From positions 106,303 to 170,302 of the forward strand of contig JAFDVS010000059.1 in NCBI GenBank assembly GCA_018268935.1: a DNA stretch of 64,000 nt, in the 5' to 3' direction. The notes beneath the pieces are model-generated. The model was not told the origin of the DNA, did no database searches, and worked only from the letters and a program-made list of their open reading frames with translations. Positions 25,577 through 35,420 of the stretch are shown piece by piece. Position 1 is the first letter of the stretch, and each line of letters starts with the position of its first letter. A program made the translations under genes and the position numbers. The DNA is from Acidobacteriota bacterium (GTDB lineage: Bacteria; Acidobacteriota; Terriglobia; Bryobacterales; Bryobacteraceae).

Positions 25577-26115
25577 GGGTGCGGCTCGACTGAGCCCGTG
25601 GAGTTGATGCGGTAGCCTTGCGCGAGGCCGGAGTCAGTGTCGTAGATGACGAATGTGGAGTCGACATCGATGCGGTTGGCCTGTGCGTCGAACTGGCAGC
25701 CCATGATGGAGCCGGGATTGACAGCCAGTGTATTGCCGAATGGGCGGATGTCGAAGACGTGATTGTGGCCGTAGAAGACGGCGTCGTACTCGCCGCCTCG
25801 GGCGATGGCGAGGGCGATGTTGTCGAAGTGGTTGACTGCGACTCGCTTTGTGCCGAAGGTCTCTTCGAAGAATTCGCCGCGCAGGCGGACGTGCGGATAC
25901 TTCGGCGTCTTCGCGGTGATGCGGAAGGTGTCGGCGTCGTTGTTGCCGAAGACGATGTGGATGGGGTTCGAGAAGCCGCGCGCCAGTTGATCGAGGATGA
26001 AGGGCGAGCAGAGATCGCCGCAGCAGATCATGGCGTCGCAGCCGGCAACGAATCTCAGCGCGATCTCCAGTTTCCAAACGTTGTCGTGAATGTCGGACAG
26101 AATCGCCAGGCGCAT
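25573..26115 (-). CDS. Metallophosphoesterase, YfcE/MJ0936 type
   Basis: A 180-residue calcineurin-like phosphoesterase. Start ATG 26115 gives the family N-terminus MRLAILSDIHDN (metal ligands Asp8, His10); CGDLCSP, FGNNDAD and YGHNH supply the other ligands, and NTLAVNPGSIMG the closing motif. Enzymes of this size hydrolyse phosphodiesters or small phosphate esters with two metals; the physiological substrate is unknown. A longer frame reaching upstream is not family-like. It is translationally coupled to the DJ-1 gene downstream and divergent from the DUF3052-like gene 39 bases away. Confidence 0.9.
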   Translation of the reverse strand: MRLAILSDIHDNVWKLEIALRFVAGCDAMICCGDLCSPFILDQLARGFSNPIHIVFGNNDADTFRITAKTPKYPHVRLRGEFFEETFGTKRVAVNHFDNIALAIARGGEYDAVFYGHNHVFDIRPFGNTLAVNPGSIMGCQFDAQANRIDVDSTFVIYDTDSGLAQGYRINSTGSVEPHP

Positions 26116-26154
26116 GGGACCAGGGATAGCGCAGAGCGCATGCTGGGCGCAATA

Positions 26155-26894
26155 ATGGACCTTTCCATGGCGAGAGTGGCATTGGTGGTGTGGAACGAGC
26201 AGGAGGCCGCGGAGCATGCCGCGCGGCTGCGGGCGAGCGGGCATGAGGTGAGTGCGGTGGCCAAGGCGAGTACTTCCATGTTGAAGCAACTGCGCGCCGC
26301 GGCGCCGGAAGCGCTCATCATCGACCTGAACCGGATGCCGTCGCATGGGATTCAGGTTGGGCTCGCCATTCGCAAGATCCCTCTCATTTTCATTGAAGGC
26401 GATCCGGAGAAGACGGAGAAGGCTCGGGCCAAGGTACCCACGGCCACATACACTACGTGGAAGAAATTGCCGGCGCTGCTGAAGCGCGTTGGTTCGCTGG
26501 CGCCATCGACGTCGAGCGGCTCACCGATGGATCTGTACAAAGAGACGCCGGTGGCAACGAAGCTGGGGCTCGATAAAGTGAAGACGATCGTGGCGATCGA
26601 TGCTCCCCGCGCGTTTCTGCATCTGGTGCCGGAAGGTGTGGAAGTAGTGGAAGAGGGCCAAAACGCGGACGCTGTGTTTTGTTTTGCAACGTCTGCACGG
26701 GAGTTGCAGGATCGCATCGAGACACTGGCAGTGCGCGTGCCCGTGTGGATTGCCTGGCGCAAGGGCGCGGGTGAGTTGACCATGTACTCCGTGCGCGAGA
26801 TCGCGTTCTCCGCCGGTTTAGTAGACTACAAGATCTGCGGCATCGACAAGCAATGGTCCGCCATGCTGTTCACGCGCCGCAAAGCGAAATCGAA

Positions 26895-26898
<4 letters not shown>
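26155..26898 (+). CDS. Receiver-like domain fused to DUF3052-like C-terminal domain
   Basis: A protein of about 247 residues; starts at 26140, 26155 or 26167 are possible and 26155 is a compromise. Residues 1-115 look like a response-regulator fold (VALVVWNEQEAAEHAARLRASG, then ALIIDLNRMPSHGIQVGLAIR, IPLIFIEGD), though the phosphoacceptor region is only loosely conserved (IIDLNR). Residues of about 125-247 resemble DUF3052: ETPVATKLGLDKVKTIVAIDAP, VWIAWRKG, LTMYSVREIAFSAGLVDYKICGIDKQWSAMLF (the last span is 26775-26871). The function of DUF3052 is unknown. Its TGA overlaps the ATG of the dehydratase gene (ATGA), so both are co-translated, which is unexpected. Confidence 0.65.
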
Positions 26899-28058
<1,160 letters not shown>

Positions 28059-28061
28059 CTG

Positions 28062-30488
28062 TTAGTCGTGACGCAGGGCGCGCAGCGGATCGAGCCGGGC
28101 GGCGCGCCAGGCGGGGATGAGATTCGCCAGCGCGGCTGCCGCAAGCAGACAGAGCACCACTTTGAGGAACACCGATGGCTCAGTGGGGCTGACGGCGAAC
28201 AGTAGCCCGGCGAGCACGCGGGACAGCGCCCATGATCCGGCGATGCCGATGCCAACACCTGCCACGGCGAGCGGCATACCCTGGCGCATCACGAGCGTGA
28301 GCACGTCGTTGCGCGTAGCGCCAATGGCGATGCGGATGCCGATTTCGGCGGTGCGTTGGGCGACGAGATAGGCCATCACGCTGTAGACTCCAACCGCGGC
28401 GAGCAGTAGGGCGACGGATGCAAACACCGCGAACACCACCGCGCTGAGTTTGTGTTCGTTGGAGGCGGCGGCGAGAACCTGCTCCATGGGACGCACGTCG
28501 AATAGCGGGATGTACGGATCCAACTGGCGCAATTGCTCGCGGACCGTGGCCGTGATCTGATCCGGCTGTGCAGCGGTTTTCACCAGCAGCACCAGATCCT
28601 GGCGGGGGAACTGGCGGTAGGGCAGGTAGAGTTCGGCGATGGCCGGTTCGCGCAGGCTGCGATGGTGCACGTCCGCGACGACGCCCACGATGCGAACCAA
28701 CGGATTGGCTTTCTCATCGCGGCCAAAGCGGACGTTTTTTCCGATGGGGTCTTCGCCGCCGAACAGGCGTTGCGCCATGCGCTGGTTGATGACGACGACC
28801 TGCTCGGCTTTCTCTGTATCGCTCTCTTCGGTGAAGCGGCCGCAGCGAGGGGCGATGCCCATGGTTTTGAGGTAATCGGGAGTGACCACGCGGTAGTAGC
28901 CGACAGGAACATCGCCGGGCGTAGGCGCGGGGCGGCCCGCGACGAAGACTCCGCGTCCGTGATCGTTGCCGCCGAGCGGCAGCACGGAAGTGATGGCGGC
29001 GGTTTCCACTCCCGGTGAGCGGCGGACACGCTCCACGAGAGCCGCGGTGAAATCGGCCCGTGCGGCGGGGGTTGCATACTTGCCGTCGGGCAACGAGAGT
29101 TGCATGGTCATGACGCGATCCGAACGGAAGCCGGGGTCAACTTTGCGCATGCGGGAAAAGGACTCCAGCATGAGCCCTGCGCCGAAGAGCAGCATCATGG
29201 CGAGAGCGATCTCCGATACAACCAGCGCGTTGCGCATCCAGCCGGTGTCGCGCGAGGATCCACGCTCGCCCTGCTTGAGGGCGCTCTGCAGGTCGGCATG
29301 TGAGGAGATGAGCGAAGGCGCCGCGCCGAAGAGGATGCCGGTGAACAAGGAGACACCGAAAGCGAACAGCAATGCGACGCCGTCAATGCGAATCCACTCC
29401 GGGGAATGAAAGCCTTCCTGCTGGGCGTAGGCGCGGAAGAAATCGGCGCCCCATAGCGCAGGAAGCAGGCCGAGCGCCCCGCCGAGCAGAGCGAGCAGGA
29501 TGCTTTCGATGAGCAGTTGCTGGGTGAGACGCCAGCGGCTGGCGCCGAGTGCGGCTCGAATGGCGGTTTCGCGGCGGCGCCAACTGAAGCGGGCCAGCAG
29601 CAGATTGGCGACATTGGCGCAGGCGATGAGCAGCACGAACGCCACTGCTCCAAACAAGGCGTACAGCAGAGGGCGCACTTCGTGAACGAATTCTTCCGGT
29701 AACGCAACGGCGTTGACGCGCCATCCCAGGTTGCTGCGTGGATGCTCGCGGCCGAGGGCTTCGGCGATGGAATTCATTTCCTGTTGCGCCTGGGCCAGGC
29801 TGACGCCGTCGCGCAGGCGGCCGATTACGGCAATGCTGCGGCGGCCTCGCGCTTCGTTATCGGTGGAGGTCATGCGGGACGGAAGCCAGATCTCGCGGCC
29901 TTCGGGAAACTCCATTCCTTTGGGCATCACGCCGACGATGGAGTACGCAGCGCCGTTGAGGGTGGCGGTTCTGCCGATGACATCGCTAGCGGCGCCGAAG
30001 CGGCGTTGCCACAGCCCGTGGCTGAGAATGGCGACGCGATCGCGTCCCGGATTTTCTTCCTCGTCGCGGAAGAGGCGTCCCAGCGCGGGTTCGACGCCCA
30101 TGACGCGCAGAAAGCTGGCGGAAACGAGTTGGGCGGAGAGCCGTTCGGGCTCGGCGTCTCCGGTGAGACTGATGTTGGTGCCGGTGCCCGCTCCCATTTC
30201 GACGAAGCTTTTGGAGAGCCGCTTCCAATCGGTGTAATCGGGCATGGAGGCGCTGGTCTTCTCTAACCCGATCTGCCGCTGTTCGGAAAAGAGAAACACG
30301 ATACGCTCGGGTTGCGGGAACGGGGGCGGGGTGAGCACGATCGCTTTGACGACGCTGAACATGAGTGTTGTTCCGCCGATGCCCAGCGCGAGAGCCGAGG
30401 CTGCGGCCAGGGTGAACGTTTTCTGCCGTAGCAAGCTGGCCAGGCTCAATCGCAGGTCGTGAAGCAAGGCGCTCATGATCTTTTGCAT
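28062..30488 (-). CDS. ADOP family ABC transporter permease (MacB/FtsX type)
   Basis: A protein of about 808 residues; ATG 30488 or 30476 could start it. The N-terminus LLHDLRLSLASLLRQKTFTLAAASALALGIGGTTLMFSVVKAIVL is the ADOP hallmark (span 30341-30476): a helix preceded by 'LR...R.L.R...FT', then two MacB periplasmic-core/FtsX modules with about eight transmembrane helices (NVANLLLARFSWRRRETAIRAALGASRWRL mid-protein, AQRTAEIGIRIAIGATRNDV near the end). ADOPs are expanded in Acidobacteria and lack a cognate ATPase gene; their substrates are unknown. It lies in the inner membrane. A second ADOP at 32799 has the same orientation. Confidence 0.9.
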   Translation of the reverse strand: MQKIMSALLHDLRLSLASLLRQKTFTLAAASALALGIGGTTLMFSVVKAIVLTPPPFPQPERIVFLFSEQRQIGLEKTSASMPDYTDWKRLSKSFVEMGAGTGTNISLTGDAEPERLSAQLVSASFLRVMGVEPALGRLFRDEEENPGRDRVAILSHGLWQRRFGAASDVIGRTATLNGAAYSIVGVMPKGMEFPEGREIWLPSRMTSTDNEARGRRSIAVIGRLRDGVSLAQAQQEMNSIAEALGREHPRSNLGWRVNAVALPEEFVHEVRPLLYALFGAVAFVLLIACANVANLLLARFSWRRRETAIRAALGASRWRLTQQLLIESILLALLGGALGLLPALWGADFFRAYAQQEGFHSPEWIRIDGVALLFAFGVSLFTGILFGAAPSLISSHADLQSALKQGERGSSRDTGWMRNALVVSEIALAMMLLFGAGLMLESFSRMRKVDPGFRSDRVMTMQLSLPDGKYATPAARADFTAALVERVRRSPGVETAAITSVLPLGGNDHGRGVFVAGRPAPTPGDVPVGYYRVVTPDYLKTMGIAPRCGRFTEESDTEKAEQVVVINQRMAQRLFGGEDPIGKNVRFGRDEKANPLVRIVGVVADVHHRSLREPAIAELYLPYRQFPRQDLVLLVKTAAQPDQITATVREQLRQLDPYIPLFDVRPMEQVLAAASNEHKLSAVVFAVFASVALLLAAVGVYSVMAYLVAQRTAEIGIRIAIGATRNDVLTLVMRQGMPLAVAGVGIGIAGSWALSRVLAGLLFAVSPTEPSVFLKVVLCLLAAAALANLIPAWRAARLDPLRALRHD

Positions 30489-30637
30489 GAGTGCATGCCG
30501 GAGTCCAGTTTGGCCGCATTGCGGATCAACCACTTGCGCGGCTGAGGTGTTCGCTTTCGGGACGCGGAGGACAGTGCGTAGAAATTTACAGCTGCTGGAA
30601 CCCGTTCCGGTGTATAAATGATCAAGCAGCCACCGCC

Positions 30638-31075
30638 ATGAAAAACGTGGAACGGATTCGCGAAGCACTCCTTGGACCACCTTCCGGGGACTACTTCCGG
30701 CAACGCGCTTTTGCGGGTTGGAAGCCGGTCGCGATTATCTGGGAGCGCGAAATCGAAGCGTCTCCGGGGCAAGCCACTCCCTCTTCCGAAGATATTCCCT
30801 ACGGTCTGGAAGTGGGCGCGGACTGTGCGTCTCTGGTCGAGAACCCGGCAGAGAAGCAAGTCATACTGCAAGTGATCGAAGGCATCGTTCAGGATCTGCG
30901 GATTTCGCAGATTGCGGCAACGCTCAACCAGAGCGGGTACCGCACACGGAGTGGAACTCCCTGGACCACACGCGATGTGTTCGAATTGCTGCCGCGCCTG
31001 ATCGAAGTGGGGCCGCGCGTCTTTCCAACCACAGAGTGGGCAGAGCGGCGGCAACAGTTGTTCAACGCCGTGTAA
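30638..31075 (+). CDS. Small protein with serine-recombinase 'Recombinase' domain-like helices
   Basis: A 145-residue protein from ATG 30638. The C-terminal part, VILQVIEGIVQDLRISQIAATLNQSGYRTRSGTPWTTRDVFELLPRLIEVG (span about 30859-31011), has the pattern 'I..IA..LN..GY.TR.G..WT...V..LL' typical of the DNA-binding Recombinase domain of large serine recombinases. There is no catalytic resolvase domain, so this is not an active recombinase. Similar stand-alone proteins are common in Acidobacteria with unknown role, perhaps DNA-binding regulators. The first 60 residues match nothing I recognise. It lies upstream of ada on the same strand. TATAAA at 30612-30617 may be its -10 box. Confidence 0.7.
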   Translation: MKNVERIREALLGPPSGDYFRQRAFAGWKPVAIIWEREIEASPGQATPSSEDIPYGLEVGADCASLVENPAEKQVILQVIEGIVQDLRISQIAATLNQSGYRTRSGTPWTTRDVFELLPRLIEVGPRVFPTTEWAERRQQLFNAV

Positions 31076-31146
31076 CCGCGCGCGGCGAATTCCACGGCAA
31101 GAACCGGAGTGTCTTGCCAAGCCGATCCGCGTATCTTGGGGAAGCT

Positions 31147-32289
31147 ATGCAATTCCATGAACCGTTTCCCGAAGTTGTTCGTCCAATCCAATTTGATCCA
31201 AACATGAATCCCGCCTTAGACCCCGATGTCTGTTGGAAAGCCGTTCTCAGCCGCGATGCTTCGCTTGACGGCGAGTTTGTATTTGCCGTGCGATCGACGG
31301 GGGTATATTGCCGTCCGTCCTGTCCTGCGCGGCATCCGCTGCGGCGGAATGTGCAGTTCTATGCAACCGTTGGCGAAGCGGAACAGGCGGGCTTTCGCGC
31401 CTGCCTGCGCTGCAAGCCGAACCAGCCGCAGATGCGCCATCCACAATCGGACCTGGTGGCGGGACTGTGCCGCTACATTGAGGCGCATGCACCGGACAAT
31501 TTGAGCCTGCAGAAATTGAGTGAACAATCGGGACTTAGCCCCACACATCTGCTGCGAACGTTTCGCGCTGTGACCGGGTTGACGCCGAAGCAGTACCACA
31601 CGGCGTGCCGGATGAAGAATTTCAAAGGGCTGCTGCGCAAAGGCGTACGCGTGACCGATGCCATTTACGATGCGGGGTTCGGATCGTCGAGCCGGCTGTA
31701 TGAGAATGCCGGCAAGATGGGGCTGACTCCCTCTGAGATTCGCAGCGGCGGCGCGAACACGTGGATCTACTACACAACGACGACGACGGATTTGGGGCTG
31801 ATGCTGGTGGCAGGCACCGATCGCGGGCTGTGCGCCGTGGAACTGGGCGAAACGACGGAGCCGCTGGTGAAAGCGCTGGCGGAGCAATATCCGAATGCTT
31901 CGCTACGGCCATTGCAGGAGCCGTATCCGGAATCGTTCCGGCGCTGGATTGATACGCTGCAGATGCAGGCCAAAGGGCTTGCGCCACGGAAGCAATTACC
32001 GCTCGATATCCAGGTATCGGAATTTCAGATGCGTGTGTATCAGCATCTGCGAACCATTCCCGTGGGGAAGACGCAGACGTATGGAGAAGTGGCGGCGGCA
32101 ATCGGGCAACCGCAGGCATCGCGCGCCGTGGGGCATGCCTGTGCGACGAATCCGGTGGCGCTTACTGTGCCGTGCCATCGCGTGGTGCTGAGCAATGGCG
32201 AGGCGGGCGGGTATCGCTGGAGCGAGGAGCGGAAACGCAAGCTGCTGGAATTGGAACAAAAGCCTGCCAAGACCGCGGCAAGCCGCTAA
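31147..32289 (+). CDS. ada: Bifunctional transcriptional regulator/O6-methylguanine-DNA methyltransferase Ada
   Basis: A protein of about 380 residues (ATG 31147, GGGGA upstream; ATG 31204 is an alternative). Domains in order: Ada zinc domain with Cys55, Cys59, Cys86 and Cys89 (VYCRPSCPARHPLRRNV...RACLRCKP), an AraC-type helix-turn-helix (LSLQKLSEQSGLSPTHLLRTFRAVTGLTPKQY, span 31501-31596) and the methyltransferase with active-site PCHRV (Cys343). It repairs O6-methylguanine and methylphosphotriesters by transferring the methyl to itself, and methylated Ada activates the adaptive response. The dinB-like gene follows after 11 bases and could be in its regulon. Confidence 0.95.
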   Translation: MQFHEPFPEVVRPIQFDPNMNPALDPDVCWKAVLSRDASLDGEFVFAVRSTGVYCRPSCPARHPLRRNVQFYATVGEAEQAGFRACLRCKPNQPQMRHPQSDLVAGLCRYIEAHAPDNLSLQKLSEQSGLSPTHLLRTFRAVTGLTPKQYHTACRMKNFKGLLRKGVRVTDAIYDAGFGSSSRLYENAGKMGLTPSEIRSGGANTWIYYTTTTTDLGLMLVAGTDRGLCAVELGETTEPLVKALAEQYPNASLRPLQEPYPESFRRWIDTLQMQAKGLAPRKQLPLDIQVSEFQMRVYQHLRTIPVGKTQTYGEVAAAIGQPQASRAVGHACATNPVALTVPCHRVVLSNGEAGGYRWSEERKRKLLELEQKPAKTAASR

Positions 32290-32300
32290 GCTATGAAGAT

Positions 32301-32795
32301 ATGAATCCGCTCTCAAGGGATGTTGCCCGTATTCACTTTGCCTATTCGGCGTGGGCTTCCGCACGGATGGTGGAAGCAGCTTCGCGATTGACGGAAGAGG
32401 AACTGAACCGCGATCACAAATCGGCGGACAAGAGCGTGCTGGGAACGCTGGTGCATGTGTTCGCCGCGGATCGCGTCTGGTATGCGCGGGTGACAGGTGC
32501 TCCGATCACGAAGTTCATTGATGAATCGGATTATCAACTGACGGTGCTGCAGACGGAGTGGCCGGGGCTGCACCAATGGTGGACAGAGTATCTGGACACG
32601 GCGGACTTGAGCGCGATCATCTCCTACAAAGACATGAAAGGGAATTCGCATCAGTCGCCGCTGTGGCAGATCTTGCTGCACGTGATCAATCACGGGACTC
32701 ACCATCGGGGCATGGTGGCGGCGATGATGCGGGCGATGGGGCATGCGCCGCCCGCACTCGATGAGATCGCCTATTTCCGGCAGTTGGCGCAGTAG
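32301..32795 (+). CDS. DinB family protein (putative metal-dependent hydrolase/thiol transferase fold)
   Basis: A 164-residue four-helix DinB/YfiT-like protein. ATG 32301 is chosen; frames reaching into ada are not family-like. Conserved His positions that would bind metal: LGTLVHVFAADRVWY (His in the second helix) and LLHVINHGTHHRGMVAAMM (two or three His in the last helix). Members include damage-inducible proteins and thiol-dependent transferases such as mycothiol- or bacillithiol-S-transferases. Being 11 bases after ada suggests co-expression under alkylation stress, an inference from position. Confidence 0.88.
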   Translation: MNPLSRDVARIHFAYSAWASARMVEAASRLTEEELNRDHKSADKSVLGTLVHVFAADRVWYARVTGAPITKFIDESDYQLTVLQTEWPGLHQWWTEYLDTADLSAIISYKDMKGNSHQSPLWQILLHVINHGTHHRGMVAAMMRAMGHAPPALDEIAYFRQLAQ

Positions 32796-32798
32796 CGC

Positions 32799-35294
32799 TT
32801 ATTCGTAGCGCAGGGCGACCATGGGGTCGATCTTGGTGGCGCGGCGGGCGGGCAGGCTGCCGGCGAGGATCGCGACAAGCGAGAGTACGGCCACCGATCC
32901 GGCCAGCACGAACGGATCGCGCGCTTTGACTCCAAAAATGACGGATTCGAAGAGTTGGCCCACGGCGAGTGCTCCCGCGGCGCCGATTACGACGCCAATT
33001 CCAAGCAGCAATCCAACCTCACGGAGCACCAGTCCGCGTACTTCGGTGGCGTTCGCGCCGAGAGCCATGCGGATGCCGATTTCACGGGTGCGCTGGGTGA
33101 CGGTGTAAGCGAGCACTCCGTAGAGGCCGATCGCCGCAAGCAACGTGGCGAGCCCCGCGAAGGTTGCGGCGAAGGTGGAGATGAGGCGCTGCACGAAGAT
33201 GGACTCATCGATCTGAGCATTCATGGTGCGGAGGCGATCGACGGGGACATTGGGATCGAGGCGCGCCACTTCGCGGCGGATGATGGCGGCGAACTGCTCC
33301 GGCTCGATAGTAGTGCGGACGTAAAAATATAGCGAGCCCAATCGTTCGTCCTGGCGGTAGGGAGTGTAGTAGACGGCGCGCTGCTCACTGTTGAGATCGC
33401 TGTAGCGGCTATCCTTGACCACGCCGACAATCTCGATATCGCGCTTGGCTTGCGGGCCTGTGTCGGAGCCCATGCGCATGCCGATGGGATTGCGGCCCTG
33501 GCAGAAGCGTTTGACGAAGGACTCATTGACGATGGCGACTTTGGGGGCGCCTGCCGAATCGCGGCGAGTGAACTCGCGGCCTCCTATGAGGGGAGTGCCC
33601 ATGGTGGCGAAGAAGCCCGGCCCGACCTCGGAGAAAGAGGAGTGCACATCTTCCTTGTCCGCCGGCGAATAGCCCTCGACATTGATGCTGTTGTTCCAGT
33701 TGTCACCGGCGATGACCGGAACCATTGAGCCCGAGACCATCTTCACGCCGGGTGTTGCGCTGAGTTTGTCTTCCAGTTGCTCAAAGAGGGCCACGCTGCG
33801 TGCGGCGTTGTAGTTGGAGAGCGAAGGGCGGAGGCTGAAGGTGATGAGGCGATCGGGGTCGATGCCGAGGTCGACGCGGGTGAGCTTGACCAGGCTCATG
33901 GAGAAGAGTCCGGCTGAGAAGAGCAACAACAGGGACAGCGCGACCTGGCCGACGACCAGCGAGTTGCGGAAGGCTTTTCCGGAGGCAGCGCCGACCACAC
34001 TGGCGCCCTGATCCTTGAGGGTGGTGGCGACCTGGGTGCGTGTGGCTTGCCAGGCGGGATAGAGACCGAAGACGAGTCCGGTGAGCAGCGAGATGGCGAG
34101 GCAATAGAGCAGCACGGGCGCCGGAAGATCGTCGGTGAGGAAGCCCGAGTTAGCGCTTGGCGGAACGAAGCGGAGGGTGGCGTTCATCGTCCAGTTGGCG
34201 ACGGCGATTCCGAGTATGCCTCCTCCGACGGAAAGAACCAGAGCCTCGGCCAGCAATTGACGGACCAGGCGGGCACGGCTTGCCCCCATGGACAGACGGA
34301 TGGCAATCTCCTTGCGGCGTCCGGAGGCCTTGGCGAGCAGAAGGTTGGCGGCGTTGGCGCAGGCGATGAGGAGGACGAAGCCGGTAATTCCCGTGAGCAG
34401 GTACAACGGGACACGCGCTTCGCGCTTCATGCCGCCCCGGCCTTCGTTGAAAGCGCGCAGGACAATGCGTTTTTTGAGCCACTGTTCCAGGAACCTGGGG
34501 GATGGTTGCGTGAGCAGTTTGGCTTCCTCTTCGAGCATGGCATGATAGGGCCCGTTGATGACCTCTTCGGCCTGCTTGAGAGTGACGCCGGGTTTGATAC
34601 GGCCGACGAGATTCACCCAATAGTCCTTGCGATTGTCAAGGCCGTTCCAGTTAGGGGTCATCTGGGCTTTCATGCGGATGGGAACGTAGACGTCCACTTC
34701 GCGCCCCGGAGTTTCACCCTGATACTTGGCCGTGGCGATACCGACCACAGTCAGGGGATGCCCGTTGACGGTGATGGACTGGTTGAGAACATCGGCGCGC
34801 GCGCCAAGTTGGCGCGTCCAGAAGCCGTGGTCGAGCACAACCACGCTGTGCGCGCCCGGTGTCTTGTCGTCGTCTTCGGTGAAGAGGCGGCCAATGGTGG
34901 GCTTCAGGCCAAGGACCTGGAAATAGTTGCCCGAAACGAGATTGACCCGGCCGGGTACGGCGCTGCCCTGATAAGAAATACTGGCGGAAGAGGCACGAAA
35001 TCCGGCGATGCCGGTGAACGAGGTCTGCCGCTGCTGAAGTTCGCGGAACATGGGGTGGTGGAAGGCAGGCATGTCCTTGTCGTCAGAGGAAGTGCGGCCC
35101 TGGGCTGGACCAGGCTGATAGAAGAAGGCGAGTTCCTCGGGCGCCTCGACGGGCAGGCTGCGCAGGATGATCTGGTGGATCATGGAGAAAATGGCGGTGT
35201 TGGCGCCGATGCCGAGGGCGAGTGAGGCCACGACGATCAGGCTGATGATGGGTGTGCGGGCAAGCACACGAAAGGCGTAGCGGATGTCGGCCAT
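32799..35294 (-). CDS. ADOP family ABC transporter permease (MacB/FtsX type)
   Basis: An 831-residue protein with the ADOP N-terminus MADIRYAFRVLARTPIISLIVVASLALGIGANTAIFSM, a MacB core (NYFQVLGLKPTIGRLFTEDDD, DHGFWTRQLGA), the mid-protein FtsX module (NAANLLLAKASGRRKEIAIRLSMGASRARLVRQLL) and a second module with TVTQRTREIGIRMALGANATEVRGLVLREVGLLL (each span longer than the quoted key parts). It has about eight transmembrane helices in the inner membrane and no dedicated ATPase nearby. It is the same size class as the ADOP at 28062 but the sequences differ widely, so this is not a recent tandem copy. TACCAT lies five bases before its ATG. Confidence 0.92.
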   Translation of the reverse strand: MADIRYAFRVLARTPIISLIVVASLALGIGANTAIFSMIHQIILRSLPVEAPEELAFFYQPGPAQGRTSSDDKDMPAFHHPMFRELQQRQTSFTGIAGFRASSASISYQGSAVPGRVNLVSGNYFQVLGLKPTIGRLFTEDDDKTPGAHSVVVLDHGFWTRQLGARADVLNQSITVNGHPLTVVGIATAKYQGETPGREVDVYVPIRMKAQMTPNWNGLDNRKDYWVNLVGRIKPGVTLKQAEEVINGPYHAMLEEEAKLLTQPSPRFLEQWLKKRIVLRAFNEGRGGMKREARVPLYLLTGITGFVLLIACANAANLLLAKASGRRKEIAIRLSMGASRARLVRQLLAEALVLSVGGGILGIAVANWTMNATLRFVPPSANSGFLTDDLPAPVLLYCLAISLLTGLVFGLYPAWQATRTQVATTLKDQGASVVGAASGKAFRNSLVVGQVALSLLLLFSAGLFSMSLVKLTRVDLGIDPDRLITFSLRPSLSNYNAARSVALFEQLEDKLSATPGVKMVSGSMVPVIAGDNWNNSINVEGYSPADKEDVHSSFSEVGPGFFATMGTPLIGGREFTRRDSAGAPKVAIVNESFVKRFCQGRNPIGMRMGSDTGPQAKRDIEIVGVVKDSRYSDLNSEQRAVYYTPYRQDERLGSLYFYVRTTIEPEQFAAIIRREVARLDPNVPVDRLRTMNAQIDESIFVQRLISTFAATFAGLATLLAAIGLYGVLAYTVTQRTREIGIRMALGANATEVRGLVLREVGLLLGIGVVIGAAGALAVGQLFESVIFGVKARDPFVLAGSVAVLSLVAILAGSLPARRATKIDPMVALRYE

Positions 35295-35357
35295 AGCTTA
35301 TGGTAGATACGGAAGCGAGCGGACGTAGTTCCAGGGATTGTAAGAAATGTAAAGGTT

Positions 35358-35390
35358 GGGGTTGGGATTGTACCGTGGGGCGGATGGGGG
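35358..35390 (+). other. G-rich tract upstream of a secreted protein gene (possible G-quadruplex)
   Basis: Four G-runs at 35358-35361, 35364-35366, 35377-35380 and 35386-35390 on the plus strand lie in the 126-base gap between the divergent ADOP gene and the TIGR03437 gene. The second loop is ten bases, so any quadruplex would be weak. Confidence 0.3.
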
Positions 35391-35420
35391 TGCATCGGTT
35401 GAAACAGGAAGGTTTTATCG

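Noticed and set aside
30718..31146. Extended N-terminus of Ada
   Set aside because: The added residues are an out-of-frame reading of the recombinase-tail-like gene; the Ada zinc domain starts just after 31147.
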